From positions 80,860-144,859 of the forward strand of contig NZ_JAGGKH010000014.1 in assembly GCF_017873565.1 (NCBI RefSeq): a stretch of DNA of 64,000 nucleotides. Reading direction: 5' to 3'. The notes beneath the pieces are model-generated. The model did not search any database and was not told where the DNA came from. It was given only the letters and a program-made list of their open reading frames with translations. Positions 1 to 7,497 of the stretch are shown one piece after another; positions within the stretch are counted from its first letter, which is position 1; every line of letters begins with the position of its first letter. A program made the translations under genes and the position numbers. Source of the DNA: Lederbergia galactosidilytica (GTDB taxonomy: Bacteria > Bacillota > Bacilli > Bacillales > Bacillaceae_C).

Positions 1-1
1 G

Positions 2-529
2 ATTATGAGTATGAATTTGAATATTGTTGCACTGAAATTGAAAAATGACGACAAGAAATGGGCATTATTTATAGCAAGACAAATCATCAATATGGGGGTA
101 GCACTCATTCTGGCAGCATTGACACTAGTATTTTTAATCGTGTTTCAAATAGAGTGGACAACGAATATATGGACCGTAGCAATGTTTCAATTCTTTGTTT
201 ACTTTGCCTTTTTAAATCTAACACAAATGTTTGTTGTCATATTTGGTACTGGTGGCATGTTGTTCAATATCATTGGTCTTTCTCTACAATTGGTAACCTC
301 AGGTGTGATTGTACCGAAAGTAATGTTATCCGACTTTTATCAAGCGGTTGGTTCCTATCTTCCTGCCACTTATGCCGTGAACGGGTACTATACCGTTATT
401 TTTGGTGGGGAGCAATTATCTACTGATCTGATCGCTTTATTACTAGTATCGGCAGTGACCCTGTTCGTTGCATGGATGAGAATTAGCTTCCAAAAGACAA
501 CTACCCAGACATCTAAAATGACAGTATAA
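2..529 (+). CDS. YhgE/Pip-type membrane protein (ABC-2 permease-like), C-terminal part
   Basis: The frame is open to the left edge, so only about the last 175 residues of a longer protein are present. Several hydrophobic segments are visible (about residues 27-50, 57-77, 80-105 and 140-158), with the family's late signature of a hydrophobic helix, a short loop and the GSYLPATYAVNGY stretch, as in the C-terminus of YhgE/Pip or ABC-2-type membrane proteins. Such proteins are membrane-anchored and relate to phage receptor Pip and to secretion-associated proteins; the transported substrate is not known. A TACTAAG/CTTAGTA hairpin follows. The family call rests on C-terminal resemblance only. Confidence 0.6.
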   Translation: MMSMNLNIVALKLKNDDKKWALFIARQIINMGVALILAALTLVFLIVFQIEWTTNIWTVAMFQFFVYFAFLNLTQMFVVIFGTGGMLFNIIGLSLQLVTSGVIVPKVMLSDFYQAVGSYLPATYAVNGYYTVIFGGEQLSTDLIALLLVSAVTLFVAWMRISFQKTTTQTSKMTV

Positions 530-546
530 AAAACGTCAAATGTCGC

Positions 547-570
547 TACTAAGACAACTTAGTAATTATT
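547..570 (+). terminator. Possible terminator after the YhgE-like gene
   Basis: A 7-bp perfect stem (TACTAAG/CTTAGTA) with a 4-nt loop lies 18 bases after the stop codon and is followed by ATTATTT. The U-tract is weak, so this may be only a hairpin. Confidence 0.4.
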
Positions 571-580
571 TCCGGTGAGG

Positions 581-660
581 AGGGAACTGACTTAAATGCT
601 TGAACGCGTCAGCTTAAAGATGTCCTATACTAGTGGCTAAGTCAATATGAAGTTCTCCCT
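581..660 (+). other. Long-range pairing in a gene-free gap
   Basis: In the gap between two genes (530-810) AGGGAACT and GACTTA (581-594) can pair with TAAGTC and AGTTCTCCCT (638-660), enclosing about 43 bases. No coding sequence was recognised here. It may be a structured leader or an untranslated RNA; no known class was recognised. Confidence 0.25.
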
Positions 661-810
661 GTGGGAAAATATTTGAGGCAGCTAGGTAGATGCTTTCCCA
701 CCGTTCCTTCAATCCTATTTTCATAGCATAATAGAAAATTTAAAAAACAAAATTGAAACTTAGTACAAGAAAGAACGTATAGATAGGAAAGCGTAAAATG
801 GGAGGAATCA

Positions 811-1929
811 ATGAAAATAGCACTTTGGATTACGGTTGGGTTTGTTGTGGTCGTCGCTCTAGTCGCAGGTGTAGGCATTTGGATTTTTCAAAAACAAATC
901 GGGAAAGAAGATCCCGAATATATTATCCAATTTTTAAAAGAAAATGTGGATAAAGGAAACGTGGCGGCTACGATTCATTACAATCAAGAAAAATGGGTGC
1001 AGGTAAATGAAGATCAACTTTTGCCACTTGCAAGCGCTGTTAAGACAATTATCGCCATTGAATATGCTGAACAGGCAGCTGCAGGAAAAATAGATCCAAA
1101 CCAAGAAATACCTTTGAATGATTTGGAGATATTTTATATTCCCAAAACGGACGGTGGGGCGCATCAAGCCTGGTTGAAAGATGTGAAAATAGATCAGCAA
1201 ATGGAAACTGTTCCTTTAAAAGAAGTCACTAAAGGAATGATTGTGTATAGTTCGAATGCGAATACAGAATATCTGATCCATTTATTAGGTTTGGAAAATA
1301 TCAATCAAACATTAGAAGATTTACAGCTTTCTTCCCATGAACCTATTTATCCGATTGTTAGTGCCTTGGCAATTCCTCAGCAAATTATTCAAGAAGAAGG
1401 ATCGAAAAAGGCCGCTCTAGATAAATTAAAAAACATGGATATGAAAGAATACCGGGAGCTGACCATAGCCACACATAAAGAGTGGCTGCAACAACCATTA
1501 AATGCTCAGGAAAAAAAGCAATTGATTAAGGACTTAAATATGGACTTTCAAAAAGTTTGGTCAGATCGTTTACCGCGAGCGACAACAGCGGAGTATGTCT
1601 CCATTATGGAGAAACTCAACACGAAGAGTCATTTTAGTGAAAATGTCTATACCTATCTTGACCCTGTCATGGAAGGTTTAATGGAAAACCCCAATAACCA
1701 AGAATGGCTGGCACATGCCGGGCAAAAAGGTGGATCAACTGCATTTGTTTTAACAATGGCTATGTATGCCACAGATCAGGAGGGCAATCAAACTGAATTA
1801 GCTTTTTTTGCCAATGACTTGAGCACTATGGAGCAAATTAAATTATCGAAAAATATGAACGCCTTTCAGTTAAAATTCCTAACAGATGAAGATTTTCGTA
1901 AAAAAGTGAAAAAAGTATGGTCACAATAG
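811..1929 (+). CDS. Class A beta-lactamase-fold serine hydrolase, membrane-anchored
   Basis: 372 residues. An N-terminal hydrophobic segment (about residues 4-26) serves as a signal anchor, with the rest outside the cell. The serine beta-lactamase/transpeptidase fold motifs are in order: SAVK (S75-K78), SSN (147-149) and a late KGG. Members include class A beta-lactamases and related esterase-like or peptidase-like proteins; resistance cannot be inferred because the Glu166-type omega-loop is not evident. The start is supported by GGGAGGAATCA just upstream, and a strong terminator follows. The gene appears monocistronic. The natural substrate is unknown. Confidence 0.75.
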   Translation: MKIALWITVGFVVVVALVAGVGIWIFQKQIGKEDPEYIIQFLKENVDKGNVAATIHYNQEKWVQVNEDQLLPLASAVKTIIAIEYAEQAAAGKIDPNQEIPLNDLEIFYIPKTDGGAHQAWLKDVKIDQQMETVPLKEVTKGMIVYSSNANTEYLIHLLGLENINQTLEDLQLSSHEPIYPIVSALAIPQQIIQEEGSKKAALDKLKNMDMKEYRELTIATHKEWLQQPLNAQEKKQLIKDLNMDFQKVWSDRLPRATTAEYVSIMEKLNTKSHFSENVYTYLDPVMEGLMENPNNQEWLAHAGQKGGSTAFVLTMAMYATDQEGNQTELAFFANDLSTMEQIKLSKNMNAFQLKFLTDEDFRKKVKKVWSQ

Positions 1930-1936
1930 TGAGGGG

Positions 1937-1979
1937 AGACTATTTTTTCTTTAAACATAGGAAAAAATAGTCTCTTTTT
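1937..1979 (+). terminator. Rho-independent terminator of the serine hydrolase gene
   Basis: A perfect 13-bp stem (AGACTATTTTTTC / GAAAAAATAGTCT) with an 11-nt loop, followed by a CTTTTTA tract, 7 bases after the stop codon. Confidence 0.85.
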
Positions 1980-2254
1980 ATTGTCGATATTTCCTCGAAT
2001 CGTCTCCAATCTTGGTTTTGCAAGTGAGTCTTGATCCCAATTCTGAAAGATTTAAAGTGAAGCGATCGAGAATTCACAGAAAGTGATCCCGTAGCATTCA
2101 TGATGAGCTGTTTGAGGGAGTCTCTTAATTTACGAATTTCTAGATAATAGCGAATTGCTCATGAGCCTATTTATTAAAATTTTCCCCTCCTGAAAAGATT
2201 AGGTGTCCTTTTCCCCGATTCTTCTCTATATGAAGGGTGAAAGGGGGCGAGAAC
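1980..2254 (+). other. Intergenic stretch without recognisable gene
   Basis: About 275 bases between the terminator and the DUF1659 gene. No coding sequence, known RNA or strong promoter could be supported, although the promoter of the DUF1659 operon must lie here. Confidence 0.4.
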
Positions 2255-2473
2255 ATGGCACAGGAAATGTTACAGGCATCAAAAATGAAACTTGTGTTTG
2301 ATTATGGGGTAGATGAAGATAATCAGCCGATTCACAAAACGAAAACATTTAATCGTATTCGTTTGAATGCATCAGCTGACCAGCTTTACCAAGCAGCTAC
2401 CGCGATCGGGTCCTTGTCAACCCAGCCACTTTGGAATATTGAACGCAATGATACGTATCAAATCGGCGAATAA
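2255..2473 (+). CDS. DUF1659 small protein
   Basis: 72 residues. The sequence fits the DUF1659 family, with a central K-T-K-T-F-N-R-I segment followed by A-S-A-D-Q-L-Y-Q-A-A and a conserved helix. The ATG at 2255 is chosen because AAAGGGGGCGA lies just before it; an upstream in-frame ATG at 2237 lacks such a site. It is the first of three tiny genes (DUF1659, DUF2922, YvrJ) found together in many Bacillaceae. The molecular function is not established. There is no signal peptide, so it is probably cytoplasmic. Confidence 0.8.
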   Translation: MAQEMLQASKMKLVFDYGVDEDNQPIHKTKTFNRIRLNASADQLYQAATAIGSLSTQPLWNIERNDTYQIGE

Positions 2474-2506
2474 TCTTAAAGTTTTTATCAGAAGGGAGGT
2501 GAGCAT

Positions 2507-2725
2507 ATGAAAGTATTAGAATTAAATTTTTCCTCAGAAGAAGGGAAGAATGTACGGATTACAGTCGACGAACCAGTTGAAGGGCTTGAGGCTGAACAAG
2601 TGAAAGAGGCGATGGCCGCGATTTTGGCGGCTGATATTTTCCTTGACACGGAAGGAAAGCCATTAAAAGAGGCAAAATCAGCGCGCATTGTCGACAAAAC
2701 CATCACAACGATTGATATAGAGTAA
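2507..2725 (+). CDS. DUF2922 small protein
   Basis: 72 residues matching the DUF2922 pattern: a beta-strand start (LELNFSSEEGK), V-R-I-T-V-D-E-P, then a helix and the ending ARIVDKTITTIDIE. It begins 33 bases after the DUF1659 gene behind AGAAGGGAGGTGAGCAT, so the two are probably co-transcribed. The family has no assigned function. A hairpin follows at 2732-2760, before the YvrJ gene. Confidence 0.8.
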   Translation: MKVLELNFSSEEGKNVRITVDEPVEGLEAEQVKEAMAAILAADIFLDTEGKPLKEAKSARIVDKTITTIDIE

Positions 2726-2731
2726 GCGTAG

Positions 2732-2760
2732 AGACTCATTCCCGTTTATGGAATGAGTCT
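2732..2760 (+). terminator. Hairpin between the DUF2922 and YvrJ genes
   Basis: A perfect 11-bp stem (AGACTCATTCC / GGAATGAGTCT). The following TCCTGCTTTA is a poor U-tract, so it may attenuate or stabilise the message rather than terminate fully. Confidence 0.5.
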
Positions 2761-2804
2761 TCCTGCTTTATCGGAAATAAATCAAATGAAAGGAGAGGAT
2801 TTTT

Positions 2805-2951
2805 GTGGAACAGTTCCTACCGTTTATCAGTGAAATCGGATTTCCGGCACTTGTAACCTTTTATTTACTATACCGGATTGAAGCGAAACTAGAGGCGGTC
2901 ATTCAGTCTGTACAGGATTTGCCGAAGCAAATGATTAACATGAAAAATTGA
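2805..2951 (+). CDS. yvrJ: YvrJ family small protein
   Basis: 48 residues, too short for most gene callers. It starts at GTG behind AAAGGAGAGGATTTTT and reads MEQFLPFISEIGFP, then LVTFYLLYRIE, then a charged helix ending in QMINMKN. This is the YvrJ family layout: one short hydrophobic helix (about residues 8-23) followed by an amphipathic helix. It is the third member of the DUF1659-DUF2922-YvrJ trio. It is probably membrane-associated; the role is unknown. Confidence 0.8.
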   Translation: MEQFLPFISEIGFPALVTFYLLYRIEAKLEAVIQSVQDLPKQMINMKN

Positions 2952-3026
2952 ATAATGTTAGACACTTAAATAACTTTTCAATATTTTTTATGAATTTGTT
3001 AAAAGGGGAATATTCAGTATTGACTT

Positions 3027-3055
3027 TTGATAAAAAAGCAGGTAAGGTGTACTTT
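3027..3055 (+). promoter_or_regulatory. Candidate promoter of the leuA T-box leader
   Basis: TTGATA and TACTTT separated by 17 bp, just upstream of the leader RNA. An overlapping TTGACT at 3020 is an alternative -35 but has a poorer partner. Confidence 0.4.
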
Positions 3056-3059
3056 AAAT

Positions 3060-3335
3060 TAAAGATAACAGCAATGAGAAGGATCAAGGTAGCAGCTCTT
3101 ATCATACAGAGACCAATCGGATAGCTGAGACGATGGGATAATCTGAAACCGACTCACCTTTTAGCTGATTTTCTGAACACGAATAGTAAGAAAATCCGTT
3201 TGACCTACGTTACAGGCATGAACGAAGACTTTTTTGTCTATTGATAAAAAGGTAAATTAGGGTGGTACCACGTTAGGAATAAAACTCCTGTCGTCCCTTG
3301 TATGGATATACAAGTGTGATGGCAGGTTTTTTTTC
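3060..3335 (+). ncRNA. T-box leader, probably leucine-specific
   Basis: A tRNA-sensing leader ahead of leuA. The T-box sequence AGGGTGGTACCACG (3259-3272) is unmistakable and is followed by a terminator hairpin (CCTGTCGTCCCTTG pairing across a loop with CAAGTGTGATGGCAGG) and eight T. In Stem I, AGAA, ATCA and AGGT (3075-3091) can pair with ACCT, TGAT and TTCT (about 3156-3175). This leaves GACTCACC on the 3' side, so CTC (3153-3155) is the likely specifier, a leucine codon followed by a purine. Uncharged leucine tRNA would favour read-through into leuA. ACC at 3148-3150 is a less likely specifier. Confidence 0.85.
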
Positions 3336-3513
3336 GTCTAGCTCCAGCCCCTCGAGGTCAAATAACCTTGAATCTGGGAAGGGAGAAATCGCCCTACCTA
3401 GGTTTAGGAACATTTGCATGTCGTGAGGCCAACAGAAAGTTGGTTAGAACGGCGTTGCGCCAGGACGGCGCGTCTTTAGCCGTTCATCCATATCCAAGGC
3501 GCTTAGACTTTTG
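3336..3513 (+). repeat. Dispersed intergenic repeat, copy 1
   Basis: It lies between the T-box terminator and leuA. The landmarks are CTAGCTCCAGC at the left, TTTGCATGTCGTGAGGCCAA in the middle, a GC-rich palindromic core (GGCGTTGCGCCAGGACGGCGC) and CCAAGGCGCTT...CTTTTG at the right. The same landmarks recur near 37.9, 51.3 and 61.8 kb. It is non-coding; short open frames through it are not genes. Similar elements are, to my recollection, scattered in many Bacillaceae genomes. Confidence 0.75.
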
Positions 3514-3539
3514 CTATTTCAAAAAAAGGAGGAAGAAAG

Positions 3540-5084
3540 ATGAGGAAAATTCAAATGTTTGATACCACTCTTAGAGATGGTGAACAATCACCCGGGGTTC
3601 ATCTCACGACAGAAGAAAAGGTGGAGATTGCTTTACAGCTTGAAAAGCTTGGGGTCGATCGCATTGAGGCGGGATTTCCAATTTCATCGCCTAATGAAGT
3701 CAAAAACGTCCAAGCAATCGCAAAAGTTGTCAGAAATACAAGTATTGCGGCACTAGCGAGAGCCAATATAAAAGATATAGAAGCCGCAAGAGAAGCATTA
3801 AAAGGTGCTGCAACACCTTGTTTGCATATTGTTCTCGCGACTTCACCTATACACCGCAAATATAAACTAAATATGACAAAAGAGCAAGTCGTGGAAAAGG
3901 CGATCCAAGCAATCCACTTTGGGAAAAAGTACTTCTCAGAAATTGAATTTTCTTTAGAAGATGCCAGTCGGACAGAACTTGAGTTCATTTATCAAGTGGT
4001 AGATCAAGCTATACGAGCTGGTGCAACTGTCATTAATTTACCAGATACTGTTGGTTATGCTTCACCAGAAACTTTTGGAGATATGTTCCGGAAGGTGAGG
4101 GAGCATGTCCCACTTATAGATAAAGTTTTACTTAGTACGCATTGCCATAATGATTTAGGAATGGCGACAGCGAATACATTAGCAGCGATTAAAGCAGGTG
4201 TCGATCAAATTGAGGGAACGATCAATGGCATTGGAGAAAGAGCGGGAAATACATCTTTGGAAGAGGTAGCCTTGGCACTTGAAACAAGACAAGATATTTA
4301 TCAGGCCACATCCAATATTGTCTTGAATGAGATTTATCCAACTAGTGAGCTTGTTCGTCATTATACGGGAATGGTTGTGCAACCGAATAAAGCCATTGTT
4401 GGGGACCATGCCTTTTCACATGAATCAGGGATTCATCAAGATGGAGTGTTGAAAAATGCTTCCACCTATGAAATTATTAAACCAGAAACAGTGGGTGTCC
4501 CATCTAGCACCATTGTGCTTGGCAAGCATTCTGGCCGGCATGCGCTCCAGCAAAAACTAGCTTATCTTGGTTACCAGTTGTCAAAGGAAGAATTGGCTCA
4601 CGCTTTTGAGCACTTTAAAAAGTTGATTGACCAGAAAAAATATGTGATTGATGATGATCTTCATAAGCTTGTCAATCAAGACTTTATGAATGATAAAACC
4701 CATTATGAATTAACTGATTTGGTCATTTCCTATCCCGGTACCTTTACAGAAGTACAACTTGAATTGACAGATGAAAAGCATGAATCAAGGCAAACGACGA
4801 TTCAAGGTAATGGTGTGATCGATGCTTTATACCAAGGGATTGAACAATTAATCGGGACAAAATTTCAGTTGAAAGATTATATCATTCGTTCAAAATCAGT
4901 CGGAAAAGATGCGGTAGGAGAAGTCCATGTCAAAGTGATAAAGGAAGGATTTACCTATACGGGCAGAGGAATGGATACTGATATTATCAAAGCAAGTGCA
5001 AAAGCCTATTTGATTGCAATTAATCAGTATTTTCAAAGGAGCGAACAGGCACAGACGAATCAAAAAGTTACGTTTACGAATTAG
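3540..5084 (+). CDS. leuA: 2-isopropylmalate synthase
   Basis: 514 residues, the usual length for the family. It condenses acetyl-CoA and 2-oxoisovalerate, the first committed step of leucine synthesis, in the cytoplasm. The N-terminal TIM-barrel carries FDTTLRDGEQSPGV, HCHNDLGMATANTLAAI (metal-binding histidines) and NGIGERAGN; the C-terminal LeuA dimer/allosteric domain starts near residue 390 and should give leucine feedback inhibition. The start has AAAGGAGGAAGAAAG directly before it. Unlike the usual ilv-leu operon, no leuB, leuC or leuD follows, so leuA is transcribed alone under its own T-box. CimA is considered less likely given the overall match to LeuA. Confidence 0.93.
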   Translation: MRKIQMFDTTLRDGEQSPGVHLTTEEKVEIALQLEKLGVDRIEAGFPISSPNEVKNVQAIAKVVRNTSIAALARANIKDIEAAREALKGAATPCLHIVLATSPIHRKYKLNMTKEQVVEKAIQAIHFGKKYFSEIEFSLEDASRTELEFIYQVVDQAIRAGATVINLPDTVGYASPETFGDMFRKVREHVPLIDKVLLSTHCHNDLGMATANTLAAIKAGVDQIEGTINGIGERAGNTSLEEVALALETRQDIYQATSNIVLNEIYPTSELVRHYTGMVVQPNKAIVGDHAFSHESGIHQDGVLKNASTYEIIKPETVGVPSSTIVLGKHSGRHALQQKLAYLGYQLSKEELAHAFEHFKKLIDQKKYVIDDDLHKLVNQDFMNDKTHYELTDLVISYPGTFTEVQLELTDEKHESRQTTIQGNGVIDALYQGIEQLIGTKFQLKDYIIRSKSVGKDAVGEVHVKVIKEGFTYTGRGMDTDIIKASAKAYLIAINQYFQRSEQAQTNQKVTFTN

Positions 5085-5093
5085 GAAATGATT

Positions 5094-5128
5094 AGAAGGA
5101 ATGGGGATTCCCTTCATTCCTTCTATTA
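5094..5128 (+). terminator. Probable leuA terminator
   Basis: A 10-bp stem (AGAAGGAATG / CATTCCTTCT), extended by GGG/CCC inside, 9 bases after the stop. The U-tract is weak (ATTAAAT). Confidence 0.55.
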
Positions 5129-5460
5129 AATAGAAAAGATAAAGGTAATTGTGGAAGTCCATTTCATGGAGATACCGTACGGGTAGCATTGTCTACGTTA
5201 AATCGGCCCAATGATCCTGTTAACATTGTTGATGTGATGGGCGCCCCATTTATACCACTCTTTTTGGGGCGCTACCCAGTAATCAAACGAGGTATGGGCG
5301 AGTGCCGAATCCGAACGCATGAAAGGACACGGTTGAAAACCATAAGATTAGGAATGATTTCCAAAAATAGGTGGAAAATCAGTGGGAAAACTCCTGCTGA
5401 TTTTTTGTTCATTTTTCCATGGCAGAGAGAAGATATTTAGGAATTCGGAAAAGTCTTTTG
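5129..5460 (+). other. Intergenic stretch with a GC-rich hairpin
   Basis: No supportable gene. GCGCCCC (5241-5247) can pair with GGGGCGC (5266-5272) across an 18-nt loop. A TTG-initiated frame of 83 codons crosses the stretch but has no ribosome binding site and no family resemblance. A terminator for the converging crcB pair would also be expected here; none is obvious. Confidence 0.35.
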
Positions 5461-5823
5461 CTAAAAGCTAGAACCTATTTTCATCCCAATAAACGCTAGC
5501 AAAATCCCAACTGTATAAGTTATCCCAAGATAGAAAGCTAACAATTTCCACTTTTTCTCAGCTTGGAGCTGAATACTTTCCAATTTGAATGTAGAAAAGG
5601 TGGTGAAGGCCCCCATGAATCCTGTTCCGAAAAGGAGCTGTAGCGAATGTCCAAGATTGGCGCCTATCATCCATCCTAGTAAGAAGGAACCGATAAGATT
5701 GACAATAAGTGTGGCTATTGGGAAAAAGGATGGATATTTCCCTTTAAGCCAATTGCTGATTCCATACCGAGCTATCGCACCAAAGAATCCTCCGACTGCC
5801 ACGAGAAAAATGGATAACATCAT
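5461..5823 (-). CDS. crcB: Fluoride channel subunit FluC/CrcB (second gene)
   Basis: 120 residues with four hydrophobic segments. FluC/CrcB proteins form dual-topology dimeric channels that let fluoride leave the cytoplasm; in Bacillus-type genomes two homologues are often adjacent and may form a heterodimer. Family signatures are GGFFGAIARYGISNWL at the N-terminus, LIGSFLLGW, and GFMGAFTTFSTF. The start codon overlaps the stop of the upstream gene (ATGA) and has AAGGAAGGAGG before it, so the two are translationally coupled and share the fluoride riboswitch. Confidence 0.9.
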   Translation of the reverse strand: MMLSIFLVAVGGFFGAIARYGISNWLKGKYPSFFPIATLIVNLIGSFLLGWMIGANLGHSLQLLFGTGFMGAFTTFSTFKLESIQLQAEKKWKLLAFYLGITYTVGILLAFIGMKIGSSF

Positions 5824-6206
5824 TTACGCCTCCTTCCTTTATTCGAACCGAAACGATAACCAAGCCAGGAAAAGAGCAGGCCGCCCCATAAGCTAAGTAG
5901 GATATAAAATAGCGTGATCCCCCATTTAGCGGCGATCATTAATTCGACCGTTTCCACACTAAAGGTAGAAAAGGTAGTGAAAGAACCAATTAACCCTGTC
6001 CCAAGCGCAGGGATCATAACTGGAGGAAGAAATTTCAGACGTGGTAAAAGTAAGGTAAACCAGCCCAATAGAAAACTTCCCACCATATTTATTAAAAAGG
6101 TTGCTAATGGAAAATCATAAAACCATAAATGTTGGAAGGAAAGTCCAATTAAATAACGTAAAGAGGCTCCAACCATGCCAGCTATTCCAACCGCTATATA
6201 TTTCAT
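5820..6206 (-). CDS. crcB: Fluoride channel subunit FluC/CrcB (first gene)
   Basis: 128 residues, four membrane segments. The signatures are GMVGASLRYLIG, NMVGSFLLGW and TGLIGSFTTFSTFSVE, the last holding the polar and phenylalanine residues that line the fluoride pore in this family. It is first in a two-gene operon with the neighbouring homologue, which it overlaps by 4 nt. AAGGGTG precedes the ATG by 7 bases. Control is by the fluoride riboswitch directly upstream, so expression should rise when fluoride accumulates. Confidence 0.9.
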   Translation of the reverse strand: MKYIAVGIAGMVGASLRYLIGLSFQHLWFYDFPLATFLINMVGSFLLGWFTLLLPRLKFLPPVMIPALGTGLIGSFTTFSTFSVETVELMIAAKWGITLFYILLSLWGGLLFSWLGYRFGSNKGRRRK

Positions 6207-6231
6207 TGTAATTCACCCTTAACTAGGTTGC

Positions 6232-6307
6232 TAAAATAAAGCAGACTCCACCAAGATTTTCGGCAGGAGTCATTAGCGTTCAGCAGTTTTGGTGAACTCC
6301 ATTGCCT
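6232..6307 (-). ncRNA. Fluoride riboswitch (crcB motif)
   Basis: Read on the minus strand, the aptamer (6307 down to 6262) has the crcB-motif landmarks: GGCAATGGAGTTCACC, AAACTGCTGAAC, GCTAATGACTCCTGCC. The order and pseudoknot pairing potential match the known fluoride aptamer. The expression platform overlaps it: GACTCC (6271-6266) can instead pair with GGAGTCT (6249-6243), followed by GCTTTATTTT, an intrinsic terminator. Fluoride binding should hold the aptamer fold and prevent this terminator. It lies upstream of two fluoride channel genes, which agrees with the class. Confidence 0.93.
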
Positions 6308-6327
6308 AAACGAAATGGATGATATAT

Positions 6328-6357
6328 ATTTTAGCAAACGCTTCTAGATTTTGCCAA
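6328..6357 (-). promoter_or_regulatory. Promoter of the fluoride riboswitch/crcB operon
   Basis: On the minus strand TTGGCA (6357-6352) and TAAAAT (6333-6328) are spaced 18 bp apart, with TGC before the -10 (extended -10). The predicted start lies about 20 bases ahead of the aptamer. Confidence 0.75.
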
Positions 6358-6442
6358 ACGAGTAGAGAATTCGCCTCTTAAGAGGAGATATATTTAAAAA
6401 TTATAAGGCTCATATGGTAAAATATTGGCAGGAGGGATGGAC

Positions 6443-7291
6443 TTGATTTACATCGGTGTCACAGGCTGGGGAGATCATGATAGCTTGTACCCAGCCCAAA
6501 TGAAAGCAAAGGATAAATTAGCGGAATATAGTAGTCATTTTCCAGTTGTGGAGGTCGATGCTTCTTTTTATGCCGTTCAGCCAATTCGCAATGCGGAAAA
6601 ATGGGTAAGGGAAACACCGGAGAACTTTCGCTTTGTTGTGAAGGCTTATCAAGGAATGACTGGGCATCAGCGCGGAGAAGAGAATCCCTTTGAGACAAAG
6701 GCGGAGATGTTTCAAGCTTTTAAGGAATCCTTACAACCTTATCAAGAGGCGAATAAATTAGCGATGGTGTTATTTCAATTTCCCCCTTGGTTTGATTGTC
6801 GCAAAGAAAATGTCGATTATTTACGATATTGTAAAAAAGTGATGGGTGACATCCCAGTCGCATTGGAATTCCGGAATCAATCATGGTTTATTCGTGCTTA
6901 TCGCGAAAACACATTAAATTTTATGCAGCAAGAAGGTTGGATTCATGCAATTGCCGATGAACCACAAGCAGGCAACGGCTCGATCCCGATTGTGCCCATT
7001 GTAACTGATCCCCAGATGACGCTCGTGCGCATGCATGGTCGCAATCTGCATGGTTGGAATAAACCAAATGATGCCAATTGGCGGGAAGTTCGCTATTTAT
7101 ATAAATATAACCAAGAAGAGTTATTAGAATGGAAAAAACGTGTTTTACAGTTACAAACAGCTTCAAAGGAGATCATTGTCTTATTTAATAATAATTCAGG
7201 TGGCGATGCAGCAGGGAATGCTAAAGAATTTCAACAAATGCTAGATATTGATTATGAAGGTCTTGCTCCTAGACAGATGAATTTATTTTAA
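6443..7291 (+). CDS. DUF72 family protein (YunF/YecE-like)
   Basis: 282 residues. It has the family's opening IYIGVTGWGDHDSLYP, then VVEVDASFYAV, FRFVVKAYQGMTGH, LFQFPPWF, ALEFRNQSWF, VRMHGRN and the late LFNNNSGGDAAGNA. DUF72 proteins have a TIM-barrel-like fold and no proven reaction. The TTG at 6443 is chosen because GGAGG (6431-6435) is 7 bases upstream; the ATG at 6437 is too close to that site. No signal peptide, so cytoplasmic. It stands alone between the divergent crcB operon and the converging metG. Confidence 0.85.
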   Translation: MIYIGVTGWGDHDSLYPAQMKAKDKLAEYSSHFPVVEVDASFYAVQPIRNAEKWVRETPENFRFVVKAYQGMTGHQRGEENPFETKAEMFQAFKESLQPYQEANKLAMVLFQFPPWFDCRKENVDYLRYCKKVMGDIPVALEFRNQSWFIRAYRENTLNFMQQEGWIHAIADEPQAGNGSIPIVPIVTDPQMTLVRMHGRNLHGWNKPNDANWREVRYLYKYNQEELLEWKKRVLQLQTASKEIIVLFNNNSGGDAAGNAKEFQQMLDIDYEGLAPRQMNLF

Positions 7292-7429
7292 ATAATGTGG
7301 CTTATGGTAATACCGATATAAATCACACTTTCTTAACTCAAAAAAAGAGTACATTAAGAAAAAGTGATAATCGGAACAGCTTAACGGAAAGTGCTAAAAT
7401 AATAAGTGTTTCCGCTATAAATGAAATTA

Positions 7430-7455
7430 GGGAAACCCACTTTAAAAGGTTTCCC
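7430..7455. terminator. Hairpin between convergent DUF72 and metG genes
   Basis: GGGAAACC / GGTTTCCC, 8-bp perfect stem with a 10-nt loop, midway between two converging genes. Neither side has a strong T-run, so its role as a two-way terminator is tentative. Confidence 0.4.
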
Positions 7456-7497
7456 AATACTTGCTTATACAGACTAAATAGATTTAATCGCATTAAT

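Noticed and set aside
3148..3150. ACC as T-box specifier (threonine)
   Set aside because: Pairing at the base of Stem I places CTC, followed by a purine, in the expected loop, and the downstream gene is leuA.
3368..3562. 64-codon open frame ahead of leuA
   Set aside because: It runs through the dispersed repeat and ends in the leuA start region; it has no ribosome site and no family resemblance.
5189..5440. 83-codon open frame after leuA
   Set aside because: TTG start without ribosome site, low-complexity basic product, no family likeness.
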